Positions 42,637-51,778 of a stretch of DNA of 64,000 bases are shown here, piece after piece. Position numbers and translations under genes: made by a program. Every line of letters begins with the position of its first letter. The first letter of the stretch is position 1. The DNA lies in the NCBI RefSeq assembly GCF_028688795.1, contig NZ_JAQTXM010000030.1, forward strand, positions 1 through 64,000, in the 5' to 3' direction. The notes beneath the pieces were generated by a model. It searched no databases. It was given only the letters and a program-made list of their open reading frames with translations, and had not been told where the DNA came from. The stretch is from Rhodoferax sp. (GTDB taxonomy: Bacteria; Pseudomonadota; Gammaproteobacteria; Burkholderiales; Burkholderiaceae_C).

Positions 42637-43760
42637 CAAGTTTGCCGCGCTGGGCTGATTTGGTGCTGCTGCCTTTGGTAAGTCTGGGGGTGGCCTTGCT
42701 GGCCGCGGGTGGCGTTGTCGCGCTGGTTGGGCAAGACCCGCTGCTGGTGATTCAGGTGCTGCTTCAAGGTGCATTCGGCACCGCCCGGGGTTTCAGCTAC
42801 ACCCTGTACTACGCCACCACGTTTGTCTTTACTGGGTTGGCGGTGGCTGTGGCGTTCCATGGCGGGCTGTTTAACATCGGTGGGGAAGGGCAGGCTGTCA
42901 TGGGTGGTCTGGGCACCGGGCTGGTGGCGCTGTGGTTATCGGCATCGTTGCCGGCTTGGTTAATGCTGCCACTCATGATGATCGCGGGTGCACTTTTTGG
43001 CCTGGCGTGGGCTGCGGTACCAGCCTATTTGCAGGCCTATAGGGGCAGCCATGTGGTGATCACCACCATCATGTTTAACTTTATCGCCAGCAGCGTGCTG
43101 GTGTATTTGCTGGTCAACCATTTGCGCCCGAACGGTGTCATGTCGGTCGAAAGCGCCAGTTTTTCTGAGTCAGCCAAATTGCCTGGCATGCATCAGGCGC
43201 TGGCTTGGGTAGGCGTGGCTTGGCCCGCTTCGCCCTTGAACCTCAGTGTCTTGCTGGCCGCTTTGGCTGCTGTGCTGATTTACCTCTTCTTGTGGCGCAC
43301 GCGTGCCGGTTACCGATTGCGCGCAGTTGGCTCCAGCCCTGGCGCGGCTGAATATGCCGGTATCAATGCGCGCCATCAGGTGCTGGTGGCGATGTCCATC
43401 TCCGGCGCGTTGGCAGGCCTGGTGGGTATGAATGAAATTGCCGGGGTTAGTGGCAAGCTGCTGCTGGAGTTTGTCAGTGGCGCGGGTTTTACCGGCATTG
43501 CCGTGGCCTTGATGGGACGCAATCACCCGCTTGGCATTGTGCTGGCCAGTCTGCTTTTTGGGGCTTTGTTTCAGGGGGGTGCAGAGGTGGCGTTTGAAGT
43601 GCGTGGTTTCAGTCGCGACATGGTGGTGATGTTGCAAGGCTTTATTGTGCTTTTTTCCGGTGCCATGACTTACGTGATTGCGCCGATATTAGCGCGCGTG
43701 TTGGGCTGGTTCAGCAAGCCGTTTGCCAGCGCGGCGACATCGAAAGCTGCACATGGATGA
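42633..43760 (+). CDS. Nucleoside ABC transporter permease 1
   Basis: 375 residues from the ATG at 42633. About nine to ten membrane segments; the BPD_transp_2 core is VAFHGGLFNIGGEGQAVMGG and SPGAAEYAGINARHQV, with GAGFTGIAVALMGRNHPLG. It pairs with the next permease to form the channel. It overlaps its neighbours by four and eight bases. Confidence 0.93.
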   Translation: MTSLPRWADLVLLPLVSLGVALLAAGGVVALVGQDPLLVIQVLLQGAFGTARGFSYTLYYATTFVFTGLAVAVAFHGGLFNIGGEGQAVMGGLGTGLVALWLSASLPAWLMLPLMMIAGALFGLAWAAVPAYLQAYRGSHVVITTIMFNFIASSVLVYLLVNHLRPNGVMSVESASFSESAKLPGMHQALAWVGVAWPASPLNLSVLLAALAAVLIYLFLWRTRAGYRLRAVGSSPGAAEYAGINARHQVLVAMSISGALAGLVGMNEIAGVSGKLLLEFVSGAGFTGIAVALMGRNHPLGIVLASLLFGALFQGGAEVAFEVRGFSRDMVVMLQGFIVLFSGAMTYVIAPILARVLGWFSKPFASAATSKAAHG

Positions 43761-44721
43761 GGCGCTGATCGGTTCCATGCTGGCCTCAACGTTGCGGGTG
43801 TCTACGCCGCTGATTTTCTGTGCGCTTGCCGGGCTGTTGTCAGAGCGTTCGGGCGTGGTGGACATTGGTCTTGAGGGCAAGATGCTGCTGGCGGCCTTTG
43901 CCGCCGGGGCGGTCGGCGCGGCGTTTCACTCCACGACGCTGGCTTTGCTCGCGGCAATGGCCGTGGCTATGGGCATGTCGTGGGTGCATGGGCTAGCGTG
44001 CGTGAGCCACAAGGGTGACCAGGTGGTGTCTGGTGTTGCTATTAATATCATTGCACTAGGCCTCACCGCTGTGCTGGGTGCCGCCTGGTTTCATCAGGGT
44101 GGACAAACGCCGCCTGTGAGCCCTAATGTCCGTATTTCGGCCCTGATGCCTGGCTTGGCTGAGGCGGCGCGCAATCTGCCGGTTTTGGGAACGGTGCTGG
44201 GTGACGGCATTTTGGGGCACAACGCGCTGGTGTACCTCGCACTGTTGCTGGTGCCACTGGTTTGGTGGTTGTTGTTTCGAACGCGCTTTGGCTTGCGCTT
44301 GCGCGCGGTCGGCGAGAACCCGCAGATGGTGGACGCCGCTGGCGTGTCCGTCATGCGCCTGCGTTACACCGCGCTGACTTTGAATGGGATGCTGTGTGGC
44401 CTGGCTGGCAGCTACCTGGTGCTCGCGCAAAGTGCTAGTTTTTCACAAAATATGACGGCAGGCCGTGGCTTCATGGCGCTGGCCGCTCTTATTTTTGGTC
44501 GCTGGCACCCAGTGAAGGCTTTGTGGGCCTGCCTGTTGTTTGGTTTTCTGGACGCTGCCGCCATTCGCCTTCAAGGGGTTCAATTGCCTGGCGTGGGTGA
44601 GGTGCCGGTACAAATCATCCAGGCCCTGCCTTACGTGCTGACGGTGGTGTTGCTGGCAGGCCTGATGGGCCGGGCAATGGCCCCCAAAGCACTGGGTGTT
44701 CCCTACACCAAAGAGCGGTGA
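43753..44721 (+). CDS. Nucleoside ABC transporter permease 2
   Basis: 322 residues from the ATG at 43753, which overlaps the upstream stop. BPD_transp_2 type: SERSGVVDIGLEGKMLLAAF, VSGVAINIIALGLT, GENPQMVDAAGVSV and GRGFMALAALIFGRWHP. About eight membrane helices. It completes the BMP-type importer. Confidence 0.93.
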   Translation: MDEALIGSMLASTLRVSTPLIFCALAGLLSERSGVVDIGLEGKMLLAAFAAGAVGAAFHSTTLALLAAMAVAMGMSWVHGLACVSHKGDQVVSGVAINIIALGLTAVLGAAWFHQGGQTPPVSPNVRISALMPGLAEAARNLPVLGTVLGDGILGHNALVYLALLLVPLVWWLLFRTRFGLRLRAVGENPQMVDAAGVSVMRLRYTALTLNGMLCGLAGSYLVLAQSASFSQNMTAGRGFMALAALIFGRWHPVKALWACLLFGFLDAAAIRLQGVQLPGVGEVPVQIIQALPYVLTVVLLAGLMGRAMAPKALGVPYTKER

Positions 44722-44757
44722 ACTACGACAGCTGATTTGCAGCAGCCGGCGGGATTT

Positions 44758-46533
44758 TCAGGCGCGCAGCGCCTCCAGTGAGCGGGCCAATTTGGCCTCG
44801 ATGGGCAAGGGTTCCGCACCAAACCTGGCTGCCAGCAACTCAGCGCATAACACTGAAAAACTCAAACCTCTTGAGCCCATGCCGGCGCACAACCAAAGGC
44901 CGGGTTGCTCAGCTACCTGCAATGGCCCCACGGCAGGCAAGCGGTCTGCGGTGACGCAGCGGGTGTTTTTCCAGGTCTTAAGCGTGTTCGTGGCAAACGC
45001 AGGCGCCAGATGCCGCGCCAACGGTGGCAGCAATTGTTCAAGGTGTTTGAAGTTGTTGGCCTGGTTGATCATGTCGCTGCGCTCAGGCTGCGATTGCGGT
45101 TGGTATGACGATCCCATGAACCAGGCCAGCTCACCACCAACTGGAATGCGCGGCACCACACTGCCTGAGCCGTTGACAGGGAAGGGTGGAAAGCTTGCGT
45201 CAATGGGACCTTGATGAAAGTCCCAATTGAGCAAGCCACGCATGCCTTGCGTAGCAGGTAAATGCTCCCACAGCCCATATAAATCAGGCTTTAGTAGCTT
45301 CATTTTATGTAGCAAATGAAAGGCACCGCAGGCATTCGCAAATACCACGCGTTCAGCGCGGCAAAGCGCCGTACCTGTTGCATCCAGCAGTTCCCAGATG
45401 CCATCGGCGTGGCGTATATCGGTCACTTCAGCGTGTGGCTGGAAGGTGACACCAGGCTGGAGAAGCCAGGCATTGACCAGGGCTGCAGGCTTGATCCATG
45501 CGCCTTGCTGATGCCAGATGCCCGGCCCAAGCTGCCCAGCGATGTCTGAATCGGAAAAGTCCTCGCACCATTGTTCGCCCGATGGTGGCCACACCTGCGG
45601 CAGTTTGGGTGTGCCCCCCACTTGGCGCTCAAGCACGCCGCTGGGCGCCCAGTCTTGATTGATCTCAAGCAGTTGGCAGGCCTGTTGCAGCATCAACCGT
45701 GCGCCAGCGCGCGACAGGCGGGACAGCGTGCAGTCGTCACTCGACACATGGGGCACCACCAAACCTACCGGCAGGCCAGACGCACCCGCAGCGGGCTCGC
45801 TCGCAAGGTCAAGCACATGTACCTGCCAGCCACGTCTGGCCAGCGCGGCTGCCACGCTGGCACCAGCCAGGCCCGCGCCAATAACAGCACATCGCTCAAT
45901 CGGCAAGGCCGCCAGAGCTGCGCCTTGTCGGCTGTGTTTCAAGACCCACGGCGGATCAAAGTGGCCACGGGGTTGAGCTGGGGCACTTTGCCAATCGCGT
46001 GTGTCATTTGACGTGAACGTGAACCCGTTTCGGGTCAAGGTGGCACGCAACTCAGTCTCATCTGCTGAACTTTCGTCATTCTGGCCGCGCAGGTAAAGCG
46101 TCGTGCCACGGCGACAGCAGCGTGCCAAAGCCTTTAAAAACCAGGAAGAATCGGCGGTGCCTAATTGCTTTGCGCACAGCTCGACCGCATCGGCTTCAAA
46201 TTGCTGTGCTCGCAGCATGCCCAATGGCTCCCCCACGCAGAGAGTGAGCACCACTTGGCCGCGTGCCAACGAAAAACGATGAAAACCTGGCAGCAGCCCA
46301 AACCACTGCGCAGCCAACTCCCGAGCCAAAGTGGCAAGCGCTGGCATGGTAGCGCAGCCAGCTATCAGGTCCTGTGCGCCACAAGGCTGCTCACACAGCG
46401 CCACGTAGTGCAGCGTGCGAGGACGCCCAGCATCTTGTTGCCACGCATTCCAGGTCGATAAAAACGTTTGCCCGGAACCAAAGTCGGTGTCAAGAACGCG
46501 CCAAGCCGGCAGTTGATGCCATGGATATCCCAT
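44758..46533 (-). CDS. mnmC: MnmC-like protein: intact FAD domain, degenerate methyltransferase domain
   Basis: 591 residues. The C-terminal half (about 215-591) is a FAD oxidoreductase: CAVIGAGLAGASVAAALARR, HVLDLASEPAAGASG, GLVVPHVSSDD and GMGSRGLSFSVLCAELLA. In MnmC it demethylates the wobble uridine side chain. The N-terminal half should be a SAM-dependent methyltransferase, but here about 50 residues are missing because a stop codon lies directly before the ATG. The SAM loop is VLDTDFGSGQTFL instead of FGLGLNFL, and the catalytic LDGFSPARNPxMW region reads LCAKQLGTADSSW. The methyltransferase is probably dead and the FAD half alone functional. Confidence 0.78.
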   Translation of the reverse strand: MGYPWHQLPAWRVLDTDFGSGQTFLSTWNAWQQDAGRPRTLHYVALCEQPCGAQDLIAGCATMPALATLARELAAQWFGLLPGFHRFSLARGQVVLTLCVGEPLGMLRAQQFEADAVELCAKQLGTADSSWFLKALARCCRRGTTLYLRGQNDESSADETELRATLTRNGFTFTSNDTRDWQSAPAQPRGHFDPPWVLKHSRQGAALAALPIERCAVIGAGLAGASVAAALARRGWQVHVLDLASEPAAGASGLPVGLVVPHVSSDDCTLSRLSRAGARLMLQQACQLLEINQDWAPSGVLERQVGGTPKLPQVWPPSGEQWCEDFSDSDIAGQLGPGIWHQQGAWIKPAALVNAWLLQPGVTFQPHAEVTDIRHADGIWELLDATGTALCRAERVVFANACGAFHLLHKMKLLKPDLYGLWEHLPATQGMRGLLNWDFHQGPIDASFPPFPVNGSGSVVPRIPVGGELAWFMGSSYQPQSQPERSDMINQANNFKHLEQLLPPLARHLAPAFATNTLKTWKNTRCVTADRLPAVGPLQVAEQPGLWLCAGMGSRGLSFSVLCAELLAARFGAEPLPIEAKLARSLEALRA

Positions 46534-46548
46534 GGATCACATCACGCG

Positions 46549-46821
46549 TCAGGCTTTCGGTGGCACGTAGCCCTGTGCAGCATCTGCGCCACTGCCAAAG
46601 AAATGGTTCTCCATTTGGCGCGCCAGATACTGACGGGCGCGTGCATCGGCCAGATTCAGCCGGTTTTCATTGACCAGCATGGTCTGATGTTTAAGCCAGT
46701 CGGCCCAGGCTTGTTTACTCACACTTTCCCATAGGCGTTTGCCAAGCTCGCCGGGGTAGGGTGGGAAATCAAGCCCGTCAGTCTCGATGCCAAGTTTGAT
46801 GCATTTCACAGTGCGCGCCAT
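46549..46821 (-). CDS. yggX: Fe(2+)-trafficking protein YggX
   Basis: 90 residues, the family length, from the ATG at 46821. [60 protein letters not shown] and the C-terminal GYVPP are diagnostic. It protects iron-sulfur clusters and handles labile iron in the cytoplasm. It ends 15 bases before the MnmC-like gene starts. Confidence 0.96.
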   Translation of the reverse strand: MARTVKCIKLGIETDGLDFPPYPGELGKRLWESVSKQAWADWLKHQTMLVNENRLNLADARARQYLARQMENHFFGSGADAAQGYVPPKA

Positions 46822-46906
46822 AAATACCCTTTGACTCAATGTACAAAAAGGTTGAACTTTAGCAAGCTTTTCCAACAGCGCGCGCACTGAAGTAAAATCC
46901 ACCCCT

Positions 46907-47137
46907 ATGGCAAAAGCAGATACCAAAACTAAAATCGTGGCCGACGGCCTACGTTACAAATCCAAAGTGTCGGGTTCACCCTTCACGGCGGCCACTTCGT
47001 TTGGTGCCGCCACCATGTCGTGCTTCTTGTGCGGCAAACACCGGGCTCGCTCCCAGATGGTGTCCAAGAAGATACTGGGCAAATCGCAGGCGGTGTGCGC
47101 GCCGTCCTGCAAAGCGCTGGACGAAGCCTCGAAATAG
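46907..47137 (+). CDS. Small cysteine-rich conserved protein
   Basis: 76 residues, [20 protein letters not shown], then FAATMSC-type [20 protein letters not shown] and a C-terminal [13 protein letters not shown]. Four cysteines in two pairs (CFLC and CAPSC) suggest zinc or iron binding. The gene diverges from yggX. Relatives are common in Comamonadaceae, but I do not know a function. Confidence 0.72.
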   Translation: MAKADTKTKIVADGLRYKSKVSGSPFTAATSFGAATMSCFLCGKHRARSQMVSKKILGKSQAVCAPSCKALDEASK

Positions 47138-47222
47138 TCCGTGCCTCGGTTGGTGCTGGCCTTCAAGGGCCAGCAACCACCCTAATTTCACGTTAAATGG
47201 CGACCCAATGCGCTGCAGATGC

Positions 47223-48413
47223 CTAGAGCAGGGCGCTGCCTGGGTGTTCGCCGCGCTCATACACCACGTGGGCACGCCCGACCAAGAGCGTATCTAGCGT
47301 GCCAATGTTGGGTAACTCCTTGTTGGTGTACGGCAGTTTGTGCAGCACATAACGCATGGCGTTCAGGCGTGCGCGCTTTTTGCAGTCTGACTTGATAACG
47401 GTCCAAGGCGTATCGGCCGTGTCGGTCTCAAAAAACATGGCTTCCTTGGCCTTGGTGTAGTCGTCCCACTTGTCCAGGGATGCCAAATCAATCGGACTGA
47501 GTTTCCATTGCTTCAACGGGTGAAGTTCCCGCTCTTTAAAGCGGCGACGCTGCTCTTTTCGGCTCACCGAAAACCAGAACTTGATCAGAAACACACCACT
47601 TTGCACCAGTTGGCGCTCAAACAGCGGCGCTTGGTGAATGAACTGCTGGTATTCTTTTTCTGTGCAAAACCCCATCACCCGCTCGACGCCGGCACGGTTG
47701 TACCAGGACCGGTCAAAAAGCACAATTTCGCCTGCAGTGGGCAAATGTTGTACATAACGTTGAAAGTACCACTGGCCACGCTCGGCGTCTGAGGGCTTCT
47801 CGAGAGCCACCACGCGGGCGCCGCGTGGGTTCAGATGTTCCATGAAACGACGAATGGCGCCACCTTTGCCAGCGGCATCGCGACCTTCAAACAAAATCAC
47901 CACGCGTTGACCGGTTTCCTTGGCCCAGCTTTGTAACTTGAGCAGTTCAACCTGCAACTTGTATTTTTGAGTCTCGTAGCGCTTGCGCGACATCAGGTTT
48001 TTGTAAGGGTAACCGCCAGTGCGCCAGTCGCTGGCGAGCTCGTCATCAGGCCTGATGCCTTTGTCCTGCGGCTGGGCTTGCCCCTCCAGCAGCATTTGCC
48101 GTATGGCCGCCGCGTCGTCAGGTGAACTGCCTTCAAGCAAGGTTTTAAGGGCATCCATCTTGCTGGACGAACTGGCCAAAATGTCTTTGATGGCACTGGC
48201 CTGGCTGCTTTGAGCTGCATCTACGCTGGCCTGAATCACCCGTCGCGCCAGGCCACCAGTGGTTTTCGCACCGAGCGTGTCGCCACGTTTTGTGCGACGC
48301 ACTGGGCTTGCCACAGATTTGGCCGGGGCTTTTTTTCTCGGCGCAGGAATTGCATTCACCGATGTGGCGGTGCTGGAAGCAGGTGAGGGGGCCTTGGTTT
48401 TTTGTTCAGTCAT
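47223..48413 (-). CDS. ppk2: Polyphosphate kinase 2
   Basis: 396 residues. A variable, Ala/Ser/Lys-rich N-terminal tail (about 1-120) precedes the PPK2 domain: Walker A EGRDAAGKG (176-184), FMEHLNPRGARVVAL, lid/Walker B region GEIVLFDRSWYNRAGVERVM, and KFWFSVSRKEQRRRF. It transfers phosphate between polyphosphate and nucleotides (GDP or ADP kinase direction in the class). The N-terminal tail is longer than in most and of unknown use. Confidence 0.94.
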   Translation of the reverse strand: MTEQKTKAPSPASSTATSVNAIPAPRKKAPAKSVASPVRRTKRGDTLGAKTTGGLARRVIQASVDAAQSSQASAIKDILASSSSKMDALKTLLEGSSPDDAAAIRQMLLEGQAQPQDKGIRPDDELASDWRTGGYPYKNLMSRKRYETQKYKLQVELLKLQSWAKETGQRVVILFEGRDAAGKGGAIRRFMEHLNPRGARVVALEKPSDAERGQWYFQRYVQHLPTAGEIVLFDRSWYNRAGVERVMGFCTEKEYQQFIHQAPLFERQLVQSGVFLIKFWFSVSRKEQRRRFKERELHPLKQWKLSPIDLASLDKWDDYTKAKEAMFFETDTADTPWTVIKSDCKKRARLNAMRYVLHKLPYTNKELPNIGTLDTLLVGRAHVVYERGEHPGSALL

Positions 48414-48520
48414 GTCAATTTTTTAAAAAGTGGCTGCAATGAATTTTGTGCCTGGTCTACTGCCACCTGCTTGATTTGCATCAAATCAGCATTGTTTTAT
48501 CAAATCTGTCCTCCGATGGG

Positions 48521-49222
48521 TCAGAGCGGCAAGCCGTCGAGCGCCTCGTAGCTCCGTTTTAGCCAGAGTTTGACGCGTTGACGCTCAAGCAGGCCCAGTG
48601 CATCGACTTCCAGGCGGTTGTGAATTGCGCTCCAAAAACTGGTGTTTTGACGGTCAATTTTGCGCATGCTGGCCTCGTGCAATTGGCCCAATGTGATAAC
48701 TCTGGCACCCAGGTCAAGTGCTTTGGCCATGGCCGCAGAATTGTCAAGCTGTGAAAAATCGGTGCCTCGGCCCAGGTTCTTAACAACCACGTAGTTTGGC
48801 CCGGCACCATAGGTTTCCAAGAGGCGGCCGAGCAGGTCCACCGAGTCTTTACCCGCGTCAGCCACGTGCCAAAAATTCACGGTGATGCCCATGTCAGCCA
48901 GCAACGCCAGCAAATCCGAGTCTTTGATCCAGCGTGCCAGGGGCGCTGCCGTCTGGGCTGCCAAATCAACCACCACACGCGGAAATTCACCATCAAGCGC
49001 GGTCTCAAACACGCTCACCAGCTGGTCCAGACCTTCAAAACTGTCCACCAACACAGGGGACGCGTAATCCGCGTAAAAGCGGGTAAACGACGTGTGTGAA
49101 CGGTCGGTATCGAAGCCAATGAAGGCTTTGTCCTGGTCAATGAAATACTGGGCTAGCAGCCGCGCCACCACGGATTTGCCCACGCCACCTTTTTCGCCGC
49201 CGATGAAATTTAGAGAGCTCAT
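48521..49222 (-). CDS. ParA/MinD-like ATPase
   Basis: 233 residues from the ATG at 49222. A deviant Walker A loop (GGEKGGVGKSVV) opens the protein, with FIGFDTDRSHTSF as switch I-like region and VVVDLAAQTAAPLA as Walker B. It is of the ParA/CbiA P-loop type but has no ParB or plasmid partner nearby, and the C-terminal half is not diagnostic. Relatives occur as single genes near metabolic genes in Betaproteobacteria. Its cargo is unknown. Confidence 0.78.
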   Translation of the reverse strand: MSSLNFIGGEKGGVGKSVVARLLAQYFIDQDKAFIGFDTDRSHTSFTRFYADYASPVLVDSFEGLDQLVSVFETALDGEFPRVVVDLAAQTAAPLARWIKDSDLLALLADMGITVNFWHVADAGKDSVDLLGRLLETYGAGPNYVVVKNLGRGTDFSQLDNSAAMAKALDLGARVITLGQLHEASMRKIDRQNTSFWSAIHNRLEVDALGLLERQRVKLWLKRSYEALDGLPL

Positions 49223-49303
49223 GAATTTCCTGTTGAATTGATTGAAATTTTTGCTGTTGCGCGCACAACCTAGCAAGACCCGTGCACAAATCTAAATTGT
49301 GGA

Positions 49304-50653
49304 TCAGCTAAGTTTCTTGACCAGCACCTGGCTTTTGCGGTCCCAGTTGTATTTGCGTTTTCGCGCTTCGGGCAACCATTCAGGGTCAACCTGCACAAAC
49401 CCGCGCTTGATGAACCAGTGCATGGTGCGCGTGGTCAGCACAAAAATGCTGTCAAGGCCGGCGGCCTTGGCGCGCTGTTCAATGCGTTTGAGTACCCGTT
49501 CTCCGTCGCCCTGGCTTTGCACTTGGGGCGACACGGTGAGCGCAGCCATTTCGGCGGTGCGTGCTTCCGGGTAGGCGTACAGCGCCGCACAGGCAAAAAT
49601 CACACCGTCATGCTCGATCACGGTGTACAGGCCAACATCGCGCTCTATTTCGGTGCGGCTGCGCTTGACCAAGGTGCCGTCTTTCTCAAAGGGTTCAATC
49701 AGTTGCAAAATGCCGCCGACATCGTCCACGCTGGCCTCGCGCAGGCTTTCCAGTTTTTCGTCCACCACCATGGTGCCAATACCATCGTGCACATAGACCT
49801 CCAGCAAGATCGAGCCATCCACCGCAAACGGAATGATGTGGCTGCGCTCCACGCCGCCTTTGCAGGCCTTTACGCAGTGCTGTAAATAAAAGCCGGTGTC
49901 GCTGGGCACATTCGCATTGGGCAAGTCGGCCAGCAGTTTTTCGGCCGCGGCCAGTGGCAGCTCGGTGTCAATCGGGTTGTCTTCGCTCACGGGCTGACTC
50001 ACATCCGTCGGAATGCCCGGTATTTCAGTCACAAAAATCAATTTGTCGGCTTGCAGGGCGGTGGCGACCGAGGTGGCGACTTCTTCCATGGTCAGGTTGA
50101 AGGCCTCGCCAGTGGGCGAAAAACCAAACGGCGACATCAACACCAGCGCGCCCATGTCGAGCGAGCGCATGATGCCCGCCGTGTCGATCTTGCGCACCAC
50201 ACCCGAGTGCTGAAAGTCCACGCCATCCACAATGCCGACCGGGCGTGCCGTTAAAAAATTGCCTGAGATCACCCGCACTGTGGCGCCGGCCATGGGTGTG
50301 TTGGGCAGGCCCTGGCTGAACGCTGCCTCGATTTCGTAACGCAACTGGCCGGCAGCCTCCTGCGCGCAGTCCAGTGCCACCTCGTCAGTGATGCGAATGC
50401 CGCTGGCATAACGCGGGGTGTGGCCCTTCGCCTTGAGCTGCTCGTTTACTTGCGGGCGAAAGCCGTGCACCAGCACCACTTTCACCCCCATGCTCTGAAT
50501 CAGAGCCAAGTCTTGCGCCAGATTGGGCAATTTGCCAGCCGCAATGGCCTCACCACACACACCCACCACAAAAGTTTGGTTGCGAAATTTGTGAATGTAA
50601 GGTGCCACCGAGCGAAACCAAGGGACAAAGGTGAAGTTGAAAATGGATGACAT
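49304..50653 (-). CDS. argA: N-acetylglutamate synthase (classical ArgA)
   Basis: 449 residues. The N-terminal amino-acid kinase-like domain (about 25-300: VGVCGEAIAAGKLPNLAQDL, VLVHGFRPQVNEQLKAKG, LMSPFGFSPTGEAFNL) carries the arginine site of this family. The C-terminal GNAT domain (about 300-449; EIERDVGLYTVIEHDG, LTVSPQVQSQGDGERVLKRI, WFIKRGFVQV) acetylates glutamate. This is the first step of arginine biosynthesis. Confidence 0.95.
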   Translation of the reverse strand: MSSIFNFTFVPWFRSVAPYIHKFRNQTFVVGVCGEAIAAGKLPNLAQDLALIQSMGVKVVLVHGFRPQVNEQLKAKGHTPRYASGIRITDEVALDCAQEAAGQLRYEIEAAFSQGLPNTPMAGATVRVISGNFLTARPVGIVDGVDFQHSGVVRKIDTAGIMRSLDMGALVLMSPFGFSPTGEAFNLTMEEVATSVATALQADKLIFVTEIPGIPTDVSQPVSEDNPIDTELPLAAAEKLLADLPNANVPSDTGFYLQHCVKACKGGVERSHIIPFAVDGSILLEVYVHDGIGTMVVDEKLESLREASVDDVGGILQLIEPFEKDGTLVKRSRTEIERDVGLYTVIEHDGVIFACAALYAYPEARTAEMAALTVSPQVQSQGDGERVLKRIEQRAKAAGLDSIFVLTTRTMHWFIKRGFVQVDPEWLPEARKRKYNWDRKSQVLVKKLS

Positions 50654-50773
50654 GGGGCGAATCAGGGAGGGAGTGCAAGTAGAGCGGGTGAAGTAGGTGC
50701 AAAAAGTGTATCAGTCGCAGCAGTACAGCCAGCAAGGCTTGTAAACCCAACAACCCGCCCGCGCTTTCGCCAT

Positions 50774-51598
50774 TCAACGCCCGCGCAAACGTTCCAATTG
50801 CACTTGCAAGGCGGCTGCATTGAGCATGCCAAAGTGGGCATCCACGCGCTTGCCCGTGGCATCAAAAAACAAGGTGGTGGGCAAGCCCCGGGAACCAGAG
50901 GCCGGTCCCAATTGGCTGGCCGGGTCGAGCCACACATTGGTCAAGGTTAAGCCGGAGCGCTGCAAATACGCCGCCACTTTGGCAGGGGGCTCGCCCTGGT
51001 TCACAAAAACAAACGCCACGTCAGGTGTGTTTTGCTGGGCGGCGGCCAACGTAGGCATCTCGGCGCGGCACGGCCCGCACCAAGTGGCCCATAAATTGAC
51101 CACCGTTGGTTTGCCTGCGATGAGCTGGGGCAGGCTGAGCATGCGTGCGCCGTTGAACTCGGTCAGCATCACATCGGGCGCTGATTGGTGCGCCGGTTTG
51201 CCGTCAGCCAACCACACCATGGCCAGGCCTGCCATCCAGATCAGGCCAGCGCCCAAAGCGGCCATCCCCAATGCACGTCGAATCATGGGTTGCCGCCAGC
51301 CGCACCATACCAGCCACAACGCGGCAACCGCCCAGCCTGCCGCTGCATGCCAGCCACCATCGCGCACATCCACCAAGGCCCACGGAGTGACGAAGTAGGC
51401 ATCGGCATAACGCAACACATGCGCCAGACGGGCTGCGATCAGGCCCAGGGCCGCCGCGCTCCACACCATGTTTTCAGCAGATTGACCGAACTCCTTGGGC
51501 GACAGGCGCCGCGCCAAGGTAGCAGCACTCCACACCGACAGCATCAAGACCATTGGCAGAACAGGAAGTGCCAAAGGGCCGAGGGAGATTGAAAGCAT
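50774..51598 (-). CDS. Membrane-anchored thioredoxin-like protein (TlpA type)
   Basis: 274 residues. The first about 130 form four membrane segments, with GLIAARLAHVLRYADAYFVT resembling the Lgt-type (prolipoprotein diacylglyceryl transferase) loop. Residues about 145-274 are a TlpA/ResA-like thioredoxin domain with active site ATWCGPCRAEMPTL and cis-proline RGLPTTLFFD. It likely reduces disulfides, for example in cytochrome c maturation, on the periplasmic side. The Lgt-like membrane half joined to thioredoxin is unusual but I recall such fusions in Burkholderiales. Confidence 0.85.
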   Translation of the reverse strand: MLSISLGPLALPVLPMVLMLSVWSAATLARRLSPKEFGQSAENMVWSAAALGLIAARLAHVLRYADAYFVTPWALVDVRDGGWHAAAGWAVAALWLVWCGWRQPMIRRALGMAALGAGLIWMAGLAMVWLADGKPAHQSAPDVMLTEFNGARMLSLPQLIAGKPTVVNLWATWCGPCRAEMPTLAAAQQNTPDVAFVFVNQGEPPAKVAAYLQRSGLTLTNVWLDPASQLGPASGSRGLPTTLFFDATGKRVDAHFGMLNAAALQVQLERLRGR

Positions 51599-51638
51599 GG
51601 CGATAAATTTTGAGTAAGGGATTTAATCGCTATATAAA

Positions 51639-51688
51639 ATATAGCTTACTTTGCATGTTTTCATTGGGTTTTAGCCCTATTTTTAGAA
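51639..51688 (+). repeat. Interspersed repeat, copy 8 (degenerate)
   Basis: TATAGCTTACTTTGCATGTT, then GGGTTTTAGCCC and TTTTTAGAAA. The order and spacing match but the core GGGCTAGAGGCC is disrupted (GGGTTTTAGCCC). Confidence 0.5.
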
Positions 51689-51778
51689 AAATTGGATCGC
51701 CACCGTGACTAGGTCAGTCTTACATCGCATTTTTCGATCGGGCATCGCGCATCGCAATAGCAGTCTTTGAACCCAGGA

